A stretch of DNA of 64,000 bases from Scytalidium lignicola (lineage: Eukaryota; Ascomycota; Leotiomycetes): the NCBI GenBank assembly GCA_002812745.2, contig NCSJ02000052.1, positions 1 to 64,000 of the forward strand, in the 5' to 3' direction. This document shows positions 11,301 to 22,698 of the stretch, in pieces. The notes under the pieces are model-generated. The model was not told the DNA's origin and did not search any database. It saw only the letters and a list, made by a program, of their open reading frames with translations. Numbering within the stretch: the stretch's first letter is position 1; each line of letters opens with the position of its first letter. A program made the translations under genes and the position numbers.

Positions 11301-13155
11301 TCTCACGATTTCTTTTCGCCTGGGGTTTTTGCTGTTTGGCTCCCATGGATGTCCTCCTAGATTTAGTATTATTTGGCTGTGTAAGGACTCCTCCAACCAC
11401 AGATGTGAATTCCATGCTCATATCCTCATCATCCTGAGGCGCTTCTGCAGGAGTAACTTGTTTGATGCCTCCAATAGCCATCGTTAGGTCCATTGCCTCA
11501 TCACTAAGAGATGATGCTTCTCCTGACGATCTCCGACGCAAGCTTTGTCGTCGAGTTGAAGGCATAGACTTACGCTTCGAAGTCTTTTTGTCTTGTGGTT
11601 TGCCAGATATGATTCTCCCAAGAGCACGGGTAACGTCCATGGACATTTCATCGTCTGACTGGTCCGATTGAGTATTTTGTAAGATGCCGCCAATAGCATG
11701 TGTCATTTCCATCGTCATTTCCATTGTCATTTCTCCATCTAATTCCTCTATATCTTGGGCTTGAACAGTATTATTTTTCAATGTAGGTGGAAATGGGTTT
11801 ACATTTTCCTGGTCATTCCGGGACTCTAGGTTTTGCGTCGTGTCCTTCTTTGTCCATGGCGTAAATGAAGCCACGATCTCCTCTTCTTCCGCATCCGGGA
11901 TATCTCCATGTTCATCAAATTCGATGCCATGGGTGCCAGCATGTTTTGCTGCTTCAGCAAGAGCCGCATCTAACCTAGCGCTTGATCCAGTACTTGAGCT
12001 GGACTTGATAGATGCCATAGACATATCTGTAGTCTCGCCTCCATCAACGCTCATCATAGTACCTTCGTCGTCATCATCATCATCGTCAGAGTCGCCATTC
12101 GAACTTGACCCGTCTTCAGCATCGTCAATGGCCTCATTGGCATCCCCTGCTGAGCTTCCACTGTAAGGGCTGGATGAAAGTAGTTCATCATCTGGGTTAT
12201 TGAAATTCATCGGCGGGATTCCTGAACTTCTTCGACGTTTCTTCTGGTGGAAATCTCGTTGGTTAGCTGGGGGTGGCCCAGTAGTATCGTCGTCAGGATG
12301 CTCAGGAGGTGTAGAAGGAGGTTCAGACGGGTCCGAATCTAATGCTCCAGCCTGCGAGCGTGGCGACGTAACCGATCCACCGGATGCAGATGAGGCACGG
12401 CGTGTTGAATTTGCGGAGCTCGAGGTGGTGGAGTCTTGATATTCGACGACGACATCCCATGTGTGGAGTGTTGCTTCCGGTGCAAAAGATACACGCCTGT
12501 TTGCTAAAGACTTCCTTCGAGCTTCTCTGCGTGTTAGCATCTCTTCCTCCTGCTCTTTTCTTTCTTTTTCTTCTCGTTCTCTTGCCGCTGCCTGCTGCTC
12601 TTCCTCTGTCCGTAAGGTCACCCTTGTTTCAGTAACAGTGGCGTTGCTCTCAACGTTAAATGGATTTGGCAAGTTATTTGCTCCGGATACAGCTGCAATA
12701 CTTCCAATATTGAAATCTATCAAGTCATCCGAAGCTTGGGTTGTGGTTCCGGTTGAAGATGATTGCGGGCTAGGTTTCTTTGGACTTTTCTTCCGTGCTG
12801 GAATTTCTGGAAGGAGGGGCATTGTAGGTTTCAAAATGGATCTTGGTGGAGGATGCGGAGCTACCAGCGACTATATTCATGTCAGTTAAACTCTAAAGAG
12901 TCTCAACAGACCTCCCACCTTGCGACGATTTCCTGTTCCATTGGTAAGTGCATCCACTCCTCCAGGCCCCAAACTCTTGCTTCTTGATTTTCTTGCTGAT
13001 TTTCCGGCGACAGCGGTACTCTTTGAAGCTGCCAAAGCCCCAAGGTCCGCAGTCATATTTTCTTGGTCCATCTTTCTCGACGTCGGCACATGCGCCAACG
13101 ATTTTCGGGATTTGGGTCGTGAAGGAGGAAGGGTAACGTCTTCTTTGGAAGACAT
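8305..13155 (-). CDS. SPC7: kinetochore scaffold protein Spc7/KNL1
   Basis: Exons on the minus strand are 13155-12919, 12870-9721, 9665-9044 and 8996-8305, giving 1566 aa in one frame. Spc7/KNL1 is the outer-kinetochore scaffold that recruits checkpoint proteins and PP1 at centromeres. Two PP1-docking motifs are visible: SILK at residues 90-93 (split from exon 1 by the 48-bp first intron) and RVSF at 205-208. About six MELT-like repeats of the form M-D/E-x-T with a following GGI lie at roughly residues 458-651; this class is the Mps1-phosphorylated Bub3/Bub1 docking site. An Asp/Ser-rich acidic region precedes them. The C-terminus has a long coiled coil and a conserved region around KCGWTITGVSG, the RWD-type module that binds Mis12. 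The last intron (8997-9043, 47 bp) restores the conserved NALKAKVDEIE join. It diverges from RPS11 across about 380 bp. Confidence 0.96.
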
Positions 13156-13536
13156 GTTGAATATATTGAGTCAGAGCCTAAAGCTCAAGACCTCCTTTGC
13201 GAATTAGTTCTCAAGATTCGTCATGCGACAAATATTCTTTTCCAGACGCTGTCAGTGAACCGGTTGCTATACTCGAACTTAAAATCGCGTAAACAAAAAC
13301 AAAGCGCGTCGAACCACAATCAGCAGCGTCATTGATGCCTAAGGCTTAAACAAAATTTAGCTCGGGCCAACTTGTGCCCGCTTTTCCTAACTCAGAATTA
13401 GCGCACACTCAGGGCAAAATTGCCCTAAGATTTTCCAGACCCCAAGCGACAGAGAGCCGCAACCACGGAAAATCGACAATTCACGACGACTTCCAACAAC
13501 TAACCCCAGGACTTGCGACTTCGACAGCACGCAATC
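13156..13536. promoter_or_regulatory. shared divergent promoter region SPC7 / RPS11
   Basis: The 381 bp between the SPC7 start codon (minus) and the RPS11 start codon (plus) must hold both promoters. No single strong element such as a clear TATA box is evident, and nothing else is seen in it. Confidence 0.5.
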
Positions 13537-14206
13537 ATGGCGACCGAACTTACCGTCCAGTCGGAACGTGCTTTCCAAAAGCAGCCTCATATCTTCCTTA
13601 ACTCGAAGACAAAGGCCAAGTCGAGCAGAGTTGGCAAAGGAGGTAAATGCATTCTGGAGAGAAGTCAGAGAAAGGGCTTAATATTGACTGGGGAATAGGA
13701 CGCCGCTGGTACAAGGATGTCGGACTTGGTTTCAGAACACCAAAGAACGCGATTGACGGAACTTATATTGGTAGGTGGATTTCTATAGGCTTAGAAGAGG
13801 CAGCGCCTGGGAGGATAGATTACACCAAGTCGATAACGGCCAGGAATTGCGCATTCATAACTGAGGAATCTATGAACTGACATTGGATCCTAAAATAGAC
13901 AAGAAATGCCCTTTCACCGGCCTCGTTTCCATCCGTGGCCGTATCCTGACCGGCACCGTTGTCTCCACCAAAATGCACCGAACCTTGATCATCCGCCGAG
14001 AATACCTCCACTTCATCCCCAAATACGCCAGATACGAGAAGAGACACAAGAACCTGGCTGCGCACGTCTCGCCAGCTTTCCGTGTTGAGGAGGGTGACCA
14101 AGTTACCGTTGGCCAATGCAGACCTTTGAGCAAGACCGTCCGATTCAATGTTCTCCGCGTGCTTCCACGAACGGGCAAGGCTGTCAAGAAGTTCAGCAAG
14201 TTCTAA
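13537..14206 (+). CDS. RPS11: 40S ribosomal protein uS17 (S11)
   Basis: Exons 13537-13642, 13699-13770 and 13899-14206 encode 161 aa. The protein is the eukaryotic uS17/S11 of the small ribosomal subunit. It begins [17 protein letters not shown], and splicing restores the invariant [15 protein letters not shown] and [12 protein letters not shown] joins. The core follows ([19 protein letters not shown]), an OB-fold rRNA-binding region with the S17 signature near [20 protein letters not shown], and a basic tail ends KKFSKF. The length is normal for the family. The introns are 56 and 128 bp, the second longer than usual here, as is common in ribosomal-protein genes. Confidence 0.98.
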
Positions 14207-14974
14207 ATGGAAAAAAATTAATTTTCTTCTTCTGGGATTTGGCTTGCATGGGGTATTTTTTGCCGGTTGAAGATCAGGGGCTGAATGGTTGTGATCATTT
14301 ATGGAATTTCTTTTTTCTTTCGACAAACAAAAGTCGATAACGATGCTCATGTAGCTAAAATAGAAAAGAGTTCAATGCATCAATCGTACCTCTGATTTTA
14401 AACTGTGGGAAATGCGATTATGGGGTTGATGGGGTTATGTTGTTTCTAAGGAGATTTCGACATGTGCCTTTTTATCTTGTATCTGTGACTGACATACCAG
14501 ATCATCTAATAGGGTATAATTTGAGTTTTCGAGACTGTTGCGCACATCCCATTCACGACATCAGTCATCAATACGCCTTATATAATTTGGTATGGTTATC
14601 TGTGAGTATGGCCTTGTATTTGAATGACACATTGGTTCCTCTTTAAAGGACTCCTTTAGAAGCTTCTCATCGAAACTACAGTTGCTGCCAGATCTGTCGG
14701 CGCTTGATAAAATCGTATCAGGACCGTCTTAATATGTTAGCTAATACTCTTGAATTCGTCCATTAAGCGGTCTATGATAAATCTTTTATCAAAAGCGTGT
14801 AACTATATTGCATGGAGGTCTAACGAGCACACAATTAACAGTGGATGAGGACACTGGAAGTGAAACTTGATTAATTCTCCCTCTTTGTATCAATGTCTAA
14901 CGTAATTTTTTATATTTCTGCATAACTGAAAAACCAGACCTGACAATTGCAACGCCCATAACACATGTCTATCA
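14207..14974. other. intergenic between two convergent genes
   Basis: This holds the 3' regions of RPS11 (+) and the ABC transporter (-). It is AT-rich, and I see no gene, RNA or repeat in it. Confidence 0.6.
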
Positions 14975-17900
14975 TTAATTCTCGCCCATTATGAGTTTCT
15001 CCAACTTTTCTTTCTCTCCGCTCTGTTCTACCATTCCCCTAAAAACTCCCTCTGCTCCCTTTTCCAGTAACTCTTTTGGTGATCCAAACTCGATTGCCTT
15101 CCCATCATCGAGAACTAAAATCTTATCAAAATCTGCAATGGTGCTCAGTCGATGAGCGATGACGATCAAAGTACTGTCACCAAACTCCTCTCTAATAGAT
15201 CGTTGGATAAGTGCATCAGTGGCCATGTCCACAGCAGATGTAGCTTCATCCAGCACCATGATTTTAGGACGAGAGACAATGGCACGAGCGAGACACAAAA
15301 GTTGTCGTTGTCCTTGAGACAGGTTCAAACCACCCTCAGCAATTGGAGATGAGAGGGATTTGAAAATATTGATGTTTTCATTGCTGCTGTTGTTGAGGAT
15401 GCTGGGTGCCGTTGAACCGGCTGGTGTGGTAGGGACGGTTGGATTTGATGAAGAGGAGGTCAGGTGCACGCGCTCGAGTGCATCTCTGAGCTCTGCATCC
15501 TCATGTTGATCAAACGCATCCAAGTTGCTTCTCACAGTACCAGAAAATAGTACTGGGTCCTGGGGGATGATAGCTAACCTGCTTCTTAATGCGTAGAGCT
15601 TAATATTCGAGATATCGAGTCCGTCAATATAGATACTTCCTTGTCGTGCCTCGAGAAATCGGAATAGTGCCAGTGTGAGACTGGACTTTCCTGCACCGGT
15701 CCTGCCAACAACACCAATACGATCATTCTGCTTTACAGAAAAGCTCAACCCTTTAAGTACTGGAGGAAGGTCAGGTGCGTATCCAACAACAAGATCATTT
15801 ACTTCAAGTCGACCTTCGCTAGGCCAAGCAGCTGGTGGATCAGCTCCTTCGAGAGATTCAGTAGGAAGCTTAGTATATTCGAGGATCCGCTCAGCAGCAT
15901 TCATGTCAAGTTCCAAATTGGTATAATGGCGGATAGTCCAGATGCATGCACTGGAATATTCCAATGCAAATGCTAGGGCGAATCCAGCAAGCGCAGCGTC
16001 AATTCCAGGGATGACCAGAATAATACCAGCTACAATGCCTGCAAAAAATCCACCAACGAAAAGCATTCGCAGGCCCACCCAGCGGTTAAAGACCCAAAGA
16101 TACCAGTAGGTTGACGAGTGATCATCGATCTTTCGGAACATACGCTTGATGTAGACATCTGTTTTGTCAAATGCGCGGATAGTGCTTACACCAGTGAGAG
16201 CAGAACCAAATTGCTCAAAGACGGGCGATTTTGCATTGGATTCCAAACGCTTAACTTCTCGTGCGCCAGCCAGATAGTGGAGGCCAATTCGAGCGCAGGT
16301 ACCTAGAAGGATTATCGCCAATATCAAGATATATGGCGAAACAAATACACTATCAAAATATCGTAAGTAAATAACTATTTTAGTTACTGGACTCGAAGCA
16401 AAACTTACCCAGCTACAATAACACCCATGAGTCTAAGGATGTTATATCCTCCGGATCCAATATCATTTGCTAGCCGTGCATCAACCACGTTGAAGTCTGC
16501 TGTAAATCTGTTTAGAATTCGGCCTAATGGAACAGTATCCATCCATCTCAAAGGAGTTCGTAGGACAGTGAAGCAGAGCCTGTTGAATAGATCCTTGGAA
16601 GCTTTGATAGATCCATGGTAAAGGTACCTATACCGTGCTGTACCAAGGACAGCGGTTGCCACAGACAATCCAATATAGACGCCTAGATAATAATATAGGT
16701 TGTTGGCTGGAGGAAGGCTGTCTGGTTTTGCTCTGACAAGGGTGGAAGATGAGAAATCGTGAATCTGCAAGGCGTAATTGAAAAGATCGCTGGTACTTTT
16801 TTCAGCGTAATTGCCGGTCCAGACACGAAGCCACCATGTGCGTCCTAATAGATAGTTAGTAATAGTCTCGAGGTAATATCTAACAGAGCATTTTCTAGAC
16901 TCTGAAAGTACTCACCTAATAGCAAAAGTTCTAAAACAACGAAGAAGACTACAGCTAGCGTCCAGAATGGCCAACCACCACTGGATTTCAGATATCCTAA
17001 ATAAACCGCAGTCTTGACTCTTCCTTTCTCCCTACTTTCTTCTTCAACAAACTTCTTTACCACATGCTTCTTAGAGTCAACCTTTTTCAAAGGCGAACCA
17101 TCAGCCTCTCCAGTTTCGCCATCTGAAGCCTCCTCTGAATTAACAGCAGTAGGTTCATCAGCGTCAATTTCGTCATCCATGGGCTCATCATGGCTAATAA
17201 TTCGTTCTAGAGTACCATCCTCTTCCAGCTCCTGCACCAAGCCTGCATGCGCAACTGTGCCATCCCCAAGCTCGACGATATACTTGGTCTTTGGTTTGCA
17301 CAATGCAACGTGATGCGTGACGAGAATTCTTGTTCTGCCAACACCAAGTTCACCAGTCAATCCTTTCTCGAAGATGTGTCTGCCAACATGTGCATCGACA
17401 GCACTGAAAATATCATCCAAAACCAGTATGCCAGCACGGGAGTATAACGCTCGAGCAAATGTGACTCTCCAACGCTGTCCACCACTGAGATTGATACCAT
17501 TTGCGCCAATTTCCGTTTCTTCTCCATCTGTAAGCATGTCCAGATCTTTTCGTAATGCGCACACATCGATTACGTTATTATACCGCAACTCATCGTAAGG
17601 TAGGCCGAAGAGGATGTTGTCTTTGATGCTTGCATTTTCAATCCAAGGAATTTGGGCAACGAAAGCGATGGATGACGGAATGATCCAGTTGTCTCTATTT
17701 GCAAGGTGATCTCGACGCTCTTCTGGAGATGGCGGCTTTGGGACGCTGATTTTACCGGAGAGAACATCAACTTCTCCAAAAAGTGAAGCCAGAAGCAAAC
17801 TCTTTCCTGAGCCAGTCTTGCCACTGATTACGCTTAGTTCCTTTTCGGGGAAAGCTATGTTGATATCTCTAAGAACGTATCGTTGATCACCATCCTCTTT

Positions 17901-19914
17901 CTCTTCATCAGACGGCCAGGCAATCGAAGCATCTTCGTACGAGATGTTTGTGGAATTAATAGTGTTTACCGATACTTCTGGAGAATTAAGATATTTTTCT
18001 ATCCGCTCAATCGATATCTTCGCATCTATAAGATCAGTCGTAAGCTCGGGAATGATAGCTAAGGTCATATCAAGGTTGCTGAAAACTCCAATCGCCGTAA
18101 AAGCAACCGATGGTGTAAGTTCGCCGTAAATTAAGGAGTAAACTGCTAGTGATGTTGCTGAAAGTGCGATTGGGCTTGCAATCCAACAAAAGATCAACCA
18201 TGTATCAAAGCAAAATACATTCCATTGAGCGGATAACTCCTTTGCCCTGACTTTGCCGATTTTGTCATACCAGTTCTGTTCCAAGGCAGAGAATTTTATT
18301 TGTCGGATGCCTTGCAATGCCTCTGTAACTACGGCCATTTTGCCATCCCTTATTTTCATGAGTTTGTCCTGGGCATCAGAATACTTCTTACTGAAGTAGA
18401 TATTGATAGGTATCGTGACAGCCATGGCTAAACAACCGGCAAGCAGACTCTTCCAACCAATGATGGTGATCAGAAAGCCGAAAGATATGATCAACTTGAA
18501 GAGACTTCCAGGGAAGTAGTTGTTGAAAGAGCAAAAATCCGAGACACGCTTGGTGTCTACTCCAATGAGATTGACCGTGGATTGCTTTCCCTTTGGATCA
18601 CTATCATCCTCCTCGTCTATCTCTGGTTTGTCTGCTGCTTCTAGAGGTGCATCGGCCAAGTTCTGCCCCTCGCGAGGCTCATCTTCTTTAACCTTCTTCT
18701 TTGATACACCGTGGACTTGCTTTCGGCGCAAAGCCTTCTTAAATATCAAAGCTGATATCTGAGATCGAATCGGAATTGCAAGCTGAGACCAAGAAAGCCA
18801 ATACAGCCACGCCTCGATCCAAGACGCCACAATCGTGGTAACAAAAAGCCCAATAACCCACAGCCACGCCTCAACAGCAACTGCTTCTCCGGTTTGACGT
18901 TTCTCAAGCAGGCGAAGAATATGTAGGAGGATGAATTGGGGGGCGAGGTTTCCAAAGGCTTGCACCAATCTGTTCTGCATTAATTGCTGTTCATACGCAA
19001 CGGAAAACGGTTAATTACGTACGTCAGAGCCCATTGCAATATAAATGGCCATTTATGTTCCATCAATACAGCTATCCAGAGTTTTCTCGAATGTATCTTG
19101 CTTTCCCAGGTTTCACTTAACTCTTTTGCTCGAGTGTTGTGATCCATCCTAGGCAAGTCTTCAAGATTAAGTTTCTTCTTCTTTCCAGCAAGAACAAGAA
19201 GACTGGTCACCCAATCGAAGCTGAACTTTGATAAAGCCGATCGAGTATACATGGCATCGACAGGCCTGCCATCCTGGTATACTTCTGGACGTCTGGGTAG
19301 AAGGACACCATTGAATCCGGCGGTAATTAGGAAAACAACTTGTAAGATGTGGAGTGCAAATGGCAATGGTGGGCCAATGTCACTTCGTTGTTGAGCCAGA
19401 AGCCAAGCTTGATATAGCAGTACGATGAGGTGGGCAGTACAAGAGAAGGTGGTGTATATGCCAAGGGTATAGGCACGGATCGAATCGCGCACAAGAGCTA
19501 TGGCAATAGCCTGGAAAATGAGGAGACCCTATTTCATGTGTCAGTTCTCCAAAATGTTTCTTCTATCCATATCACGTGAACGACGAGTTAACCCACCCAT
19601 TGTCCAACGTTGATCCAAGCTCCCCGAAGGTCCCCATCTTCCGAGAGCTTCAAGACATCAAGTGCTGCGAGGGCTATCGCATTAAACAAGCCAAGCACAG
19701 TGAAGATTACTAGCAATGATTTCGGGACTTTGGCACTGTATGCTTCTGTAGATTCTTTTGTGGCAACTCCATCTTTATCTTCATAGATGGTGACTTTTGG
19801 TTTGACATCTCGAAAATGGGAGGCGACAGCTACAGTGGCGGGAGCGGTGAAAAGGAGGATGAGAGCGAGAGCTATTGCTCCCGGCACAATTGAAGTCGAA
19901 TTAAATTCGAGCAT
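14975..19914 (-). CDS. ABCC/MRP-type ABC transporter (bile-acid-transporter-like, Ybt1 group)
   Basis: Exons on the minus strand are 19914-19597, 19528-19023, 18969-16916, 16844-16409 and 16349-14975, totalling 1562 aa. It is a full-length ABC exporter with an N-terminal membrane region (TMD0-like), TMD1, NBD1, TMD2 and NBD2, the ABCC (multidrug-resistance protein) layout. NBD1 has Walker A GKTGSGKS near 658-665, signature LSGGQ near 769 and Walker B ending LDD rather than LDE, the usual ABCC degeneration. NBD2 has Walker A GRTGAGKS near 1320, signature LSQGQ, Walker [11 protein letters not shown] and switch AHRLST. The phrase [16 protein letters not shown] is typical of the fungal vacuolar bile-acid-permease/Ybt1 group, so organic-anion or conjugate transport into the vacuole is likely, but the substrate is inferred. 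The first ATG of the conserved frame is 19914; an upstream TTG is not used. The exon 2/3 junction (18970-19022) is the least certain. Confidence 0.93.
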
Positions 19915-20704
19915 CTCGACTGTTCTCTCCAAGATGAATGAGAAAAAGGTTTACAGGGCGACTCGCATTCTGATATGTACGGTGGCTATTATTAAGACCC
20001 AGTAGGCCGAGTGAGAAAAAAAAAGTGGGCGAGATAGGGAAGAGTATCTCGATGAACCTGCGAGGCTGCGGCACGCTAAGGCAATTTCGTCTTCGGTGCA
20101 ACTTTACTTGAAGAGGAGAGGAGGAATGAAAATGACAGGATGAGAAGAAGAAGAAAACTCTGCTGCTGTACCTGATTCACTAAGAGACATGATGATCCGA
20201 AGGTTCAGTAGCTCCAGGGACCGATAACCAATTTTTGAGTCACCCGGCGACCAATGCTGGTGGTGTACCGTAGTGGCTTTGCCTCGACCTGGCTCGACCC
20301 TTCCTCCGGCGGCGAGCGGATTGAAGATGGCATCAGTGGAGGCACGCATTTGCACCAATCAGCCATGGTGGGGCCTCCAAAACCCTCCGTCACCCCGTAG
20401 CGAGGCGGGGGGGCTGCCGCTAGGCCATATTGAGAAGGTGTATATCAACTCAGCCAGTCATGCAGTCACGCCAGTCAGCCAGTGCAAGCCCTGTGCCTAC
20501 ACGGTGAAGAGGCCCCTCCATCATGGTAGGGGAAAGTGCGAAGTGCAATTGAGAGAGCGGCGCAGCTTAAGTTACAGTTACTTGTAGCCTTGCATCCACC
20601 ACGCAACGGATGTCCCTTTTGAGACTCTTCAAATACATGGAGTAAGGTGATAATGTGAGGGATGGAAACGAGAGGGTGTTGAGGACGAGCAAAACACTCT
20701 CTCT

Positions 20705-20765
20705 TCCTCCTCCTCCTCCTCCTCCTTCTTCTTCTGCGCGCACACACATACACACACCCACACAG
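20705..20765. repeat. microsatellite: (CCT)n followed by CA-rich tract
   Basis: A run of about eight CCT units passes into CTT units and then a GCGCGCACACACA-type CA tract. In reverse it yields the Arg/Glu-rich and Val/Cys-rich frames that look like ORFs but are only translated microsatellite. Confidence 0.9.
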
Positions 20766-20938
20766 AACAAGAGTTGCCCGCGGATAGCTCGCAATGATGA
20801 ATAATGGCTACCTTGGGTGGTCCAGCGCTGAACACTGAGTCTTACCTGCGACCCTGGGATTCAACATGCAGTTACATCAACAAAAGCAACACTGAGCGGG
20901 TGAGAAACACTCACTCAAAGCCACGCTCTTAAATAAAC

Positions 20939-20980
20939 AGTCACACATAGACAGTCACACATAGAGAGTCACACATATCC
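20939..20980. repeat. 14-bp tandem repeat, 3 copies
   Basis: AGTCACACATAGAC, AGTCACACATAGAG and AGTCACACATATCC follow each other directly in the ABC transporter/CAC2 spacer. No function is suggested. Confidence 0.9.
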
Positions 20981-22698
20981 GTACGTACGTTTTGCACACA
21001 CTCACTGGAACTGCACACACCATAATTACCTCGCCAGGCAGTAATCACATCATATCGTAAACCATGCAGGTTATCTGCAGAAAGCAAAGCATATAACTAT
21101 AGTTAGTCACACAGACAAGCTCATCCGATCGCGGATAAATATCTCCCTGTACTGTACAGATAGAAGAGAAAACGATGCTAATTCATATTTGGAGATACAG
21201 TACATGCATGATGGATATTTCCAAACTACATGAGACCAAGATTAATTAGTCTTGTCGTAGAAGATGAGAAGAGAAGGCCTAAATTTAGTAAGAGGATAAA
21301 AATTGAAAACCAGTGTGAGCGGATCTTTCTTCATTCCCTTCTCCCTCGTGACCTACGCCAAACATGTAAGGGTCTACTCCTGTAGTCGCAACACATTTTG
21401 TAAATTATTGAAGAAGAATATAGCATTACCATGTAAAATATGAGAAAATTGTGATGAGTCAAACCATGGAAAGGAAGTTTACATGCCATCTAAAATGAAG
21501 ATATGGTTCATAACCCATTATAAAACCCCGGAAAACACAAGCAGGATACATCCGAAACCGCAACTGAAACAATGTAAGGCTGAAACATAAAATTAAATAA
21601 AACTATAGACTCAGATTATTAGATCAATTTGTGGTTGACAGAATTTCAGGGTTACTTTGCAGTGACACTCAGGAATTGTCGTAAAGTTACCGACAAAATG
21701 AAAATAATATCATCACGGTCTAATAAACATACGGGTTCTGCTGGTGGAGAGAACAGAAAAGCCAGGCTGAACCCATATATTCGCCTTCCGAGGGAAAAGT
21801 TGAGGAGGGCAAGAAGAGAAAGGGAGACAGAAGTGATTTATAGCTTCACGTGAAGCAAAGACTATTACATCACACGACTCACCTTGTCAGTCTATTCGTA
21901 AATCAGCTAGCTAAATCGTGAACGAGCTGGCTAAATTATGTGCCAATTCCTACGTTTTACATGCTAAAACATATGAGAGTGTGGTTTTAGTATGCCAATT
22001 TAGCCAATTTAGAACCCCTCTTAATAGTATGTGTTCAGGAGAGGGAGGCACTTAAGTCGCTATTATTGTACCAACGGCAATGAAACCAGAACGTGTCTTT
22101 GTTACATAGAGCTAATACTGTAAATATCGCAAGGCGTTTTATGCAGTGATCACTTCTGCTGCTTTTGCCATGTCTCTCACCAATGAAGCTCTGTCAAACA
22201 ATATCAGTGCGTTGCATTTGTTTGAGGACGCGATTCCCGATTGGCTTGAACGCGACCTCAATCCCATGGCAAGGCACGCCCAGCACCCGCCCTATCACCG
22301 CGAACCGACTCCTCATTCAGAACCTCAGACCTCATTCCACCTGCCATTGTCCACCAACATCAAATCATTCCTCTCATAAAACTGATAATATTTCTTTCCA
22401 AGTCATTCTTTCCCAGAGATTAGTCGCCGGTTGTTTAATTATCAACTGATTTCTAGGCTAAAATCCGGAGTCGTCCCCTCTCCAGAGCTTCCCCCAGAGC
22501 CGAACCAGGTCGATCCTTCTCGAGAGACAGCTAATATAATTGTCACGCTCAGCTGGGCTGCAGCGCCTCTAGAATTGCATCGCCTTTGGAGTACGAATAC
22601 GAGCAAAGCTGTTGGCATCGACAAATACCAAAGGTGTATCTCACGAAAGAGCTGGTGCTGCCGTTTGACCTGGCGTCAGCACCTCTTATTCAATCAGC

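Larger units (their letters stand above)
19915..22698. other. long intergenic region between divergent genes
   Basis: About 2.8 kb separates the divergent ABC transporter and CAC2. It contains a CCT/CA microsatellite (about 20705-20765), a 14-bp triplicate repeat (20939-20980), TGTACTGTACA-type words near 21148 and AT-rich sequence with small imperfect inverted repeats around 21895-22010 (for example the repeated GCTAGCTAAAT/GCTGGCTAAAT). The last might be worn transposon ends. No supported gene is seen. Confidence 0.55.

Noticed and set aside
10211..12889. Several Ser-rich plus-strand open frames opposite SPC7
   Set aside because: They mirror the acidic and Ser-rich repeats of SPC7 on the other strand and have no independent support.
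20475..20835. Arg-, Glu- or Cys/Val-rich open frames on the minus strand
   Set aside because: They are translations of the CCT and CA microsatellite.
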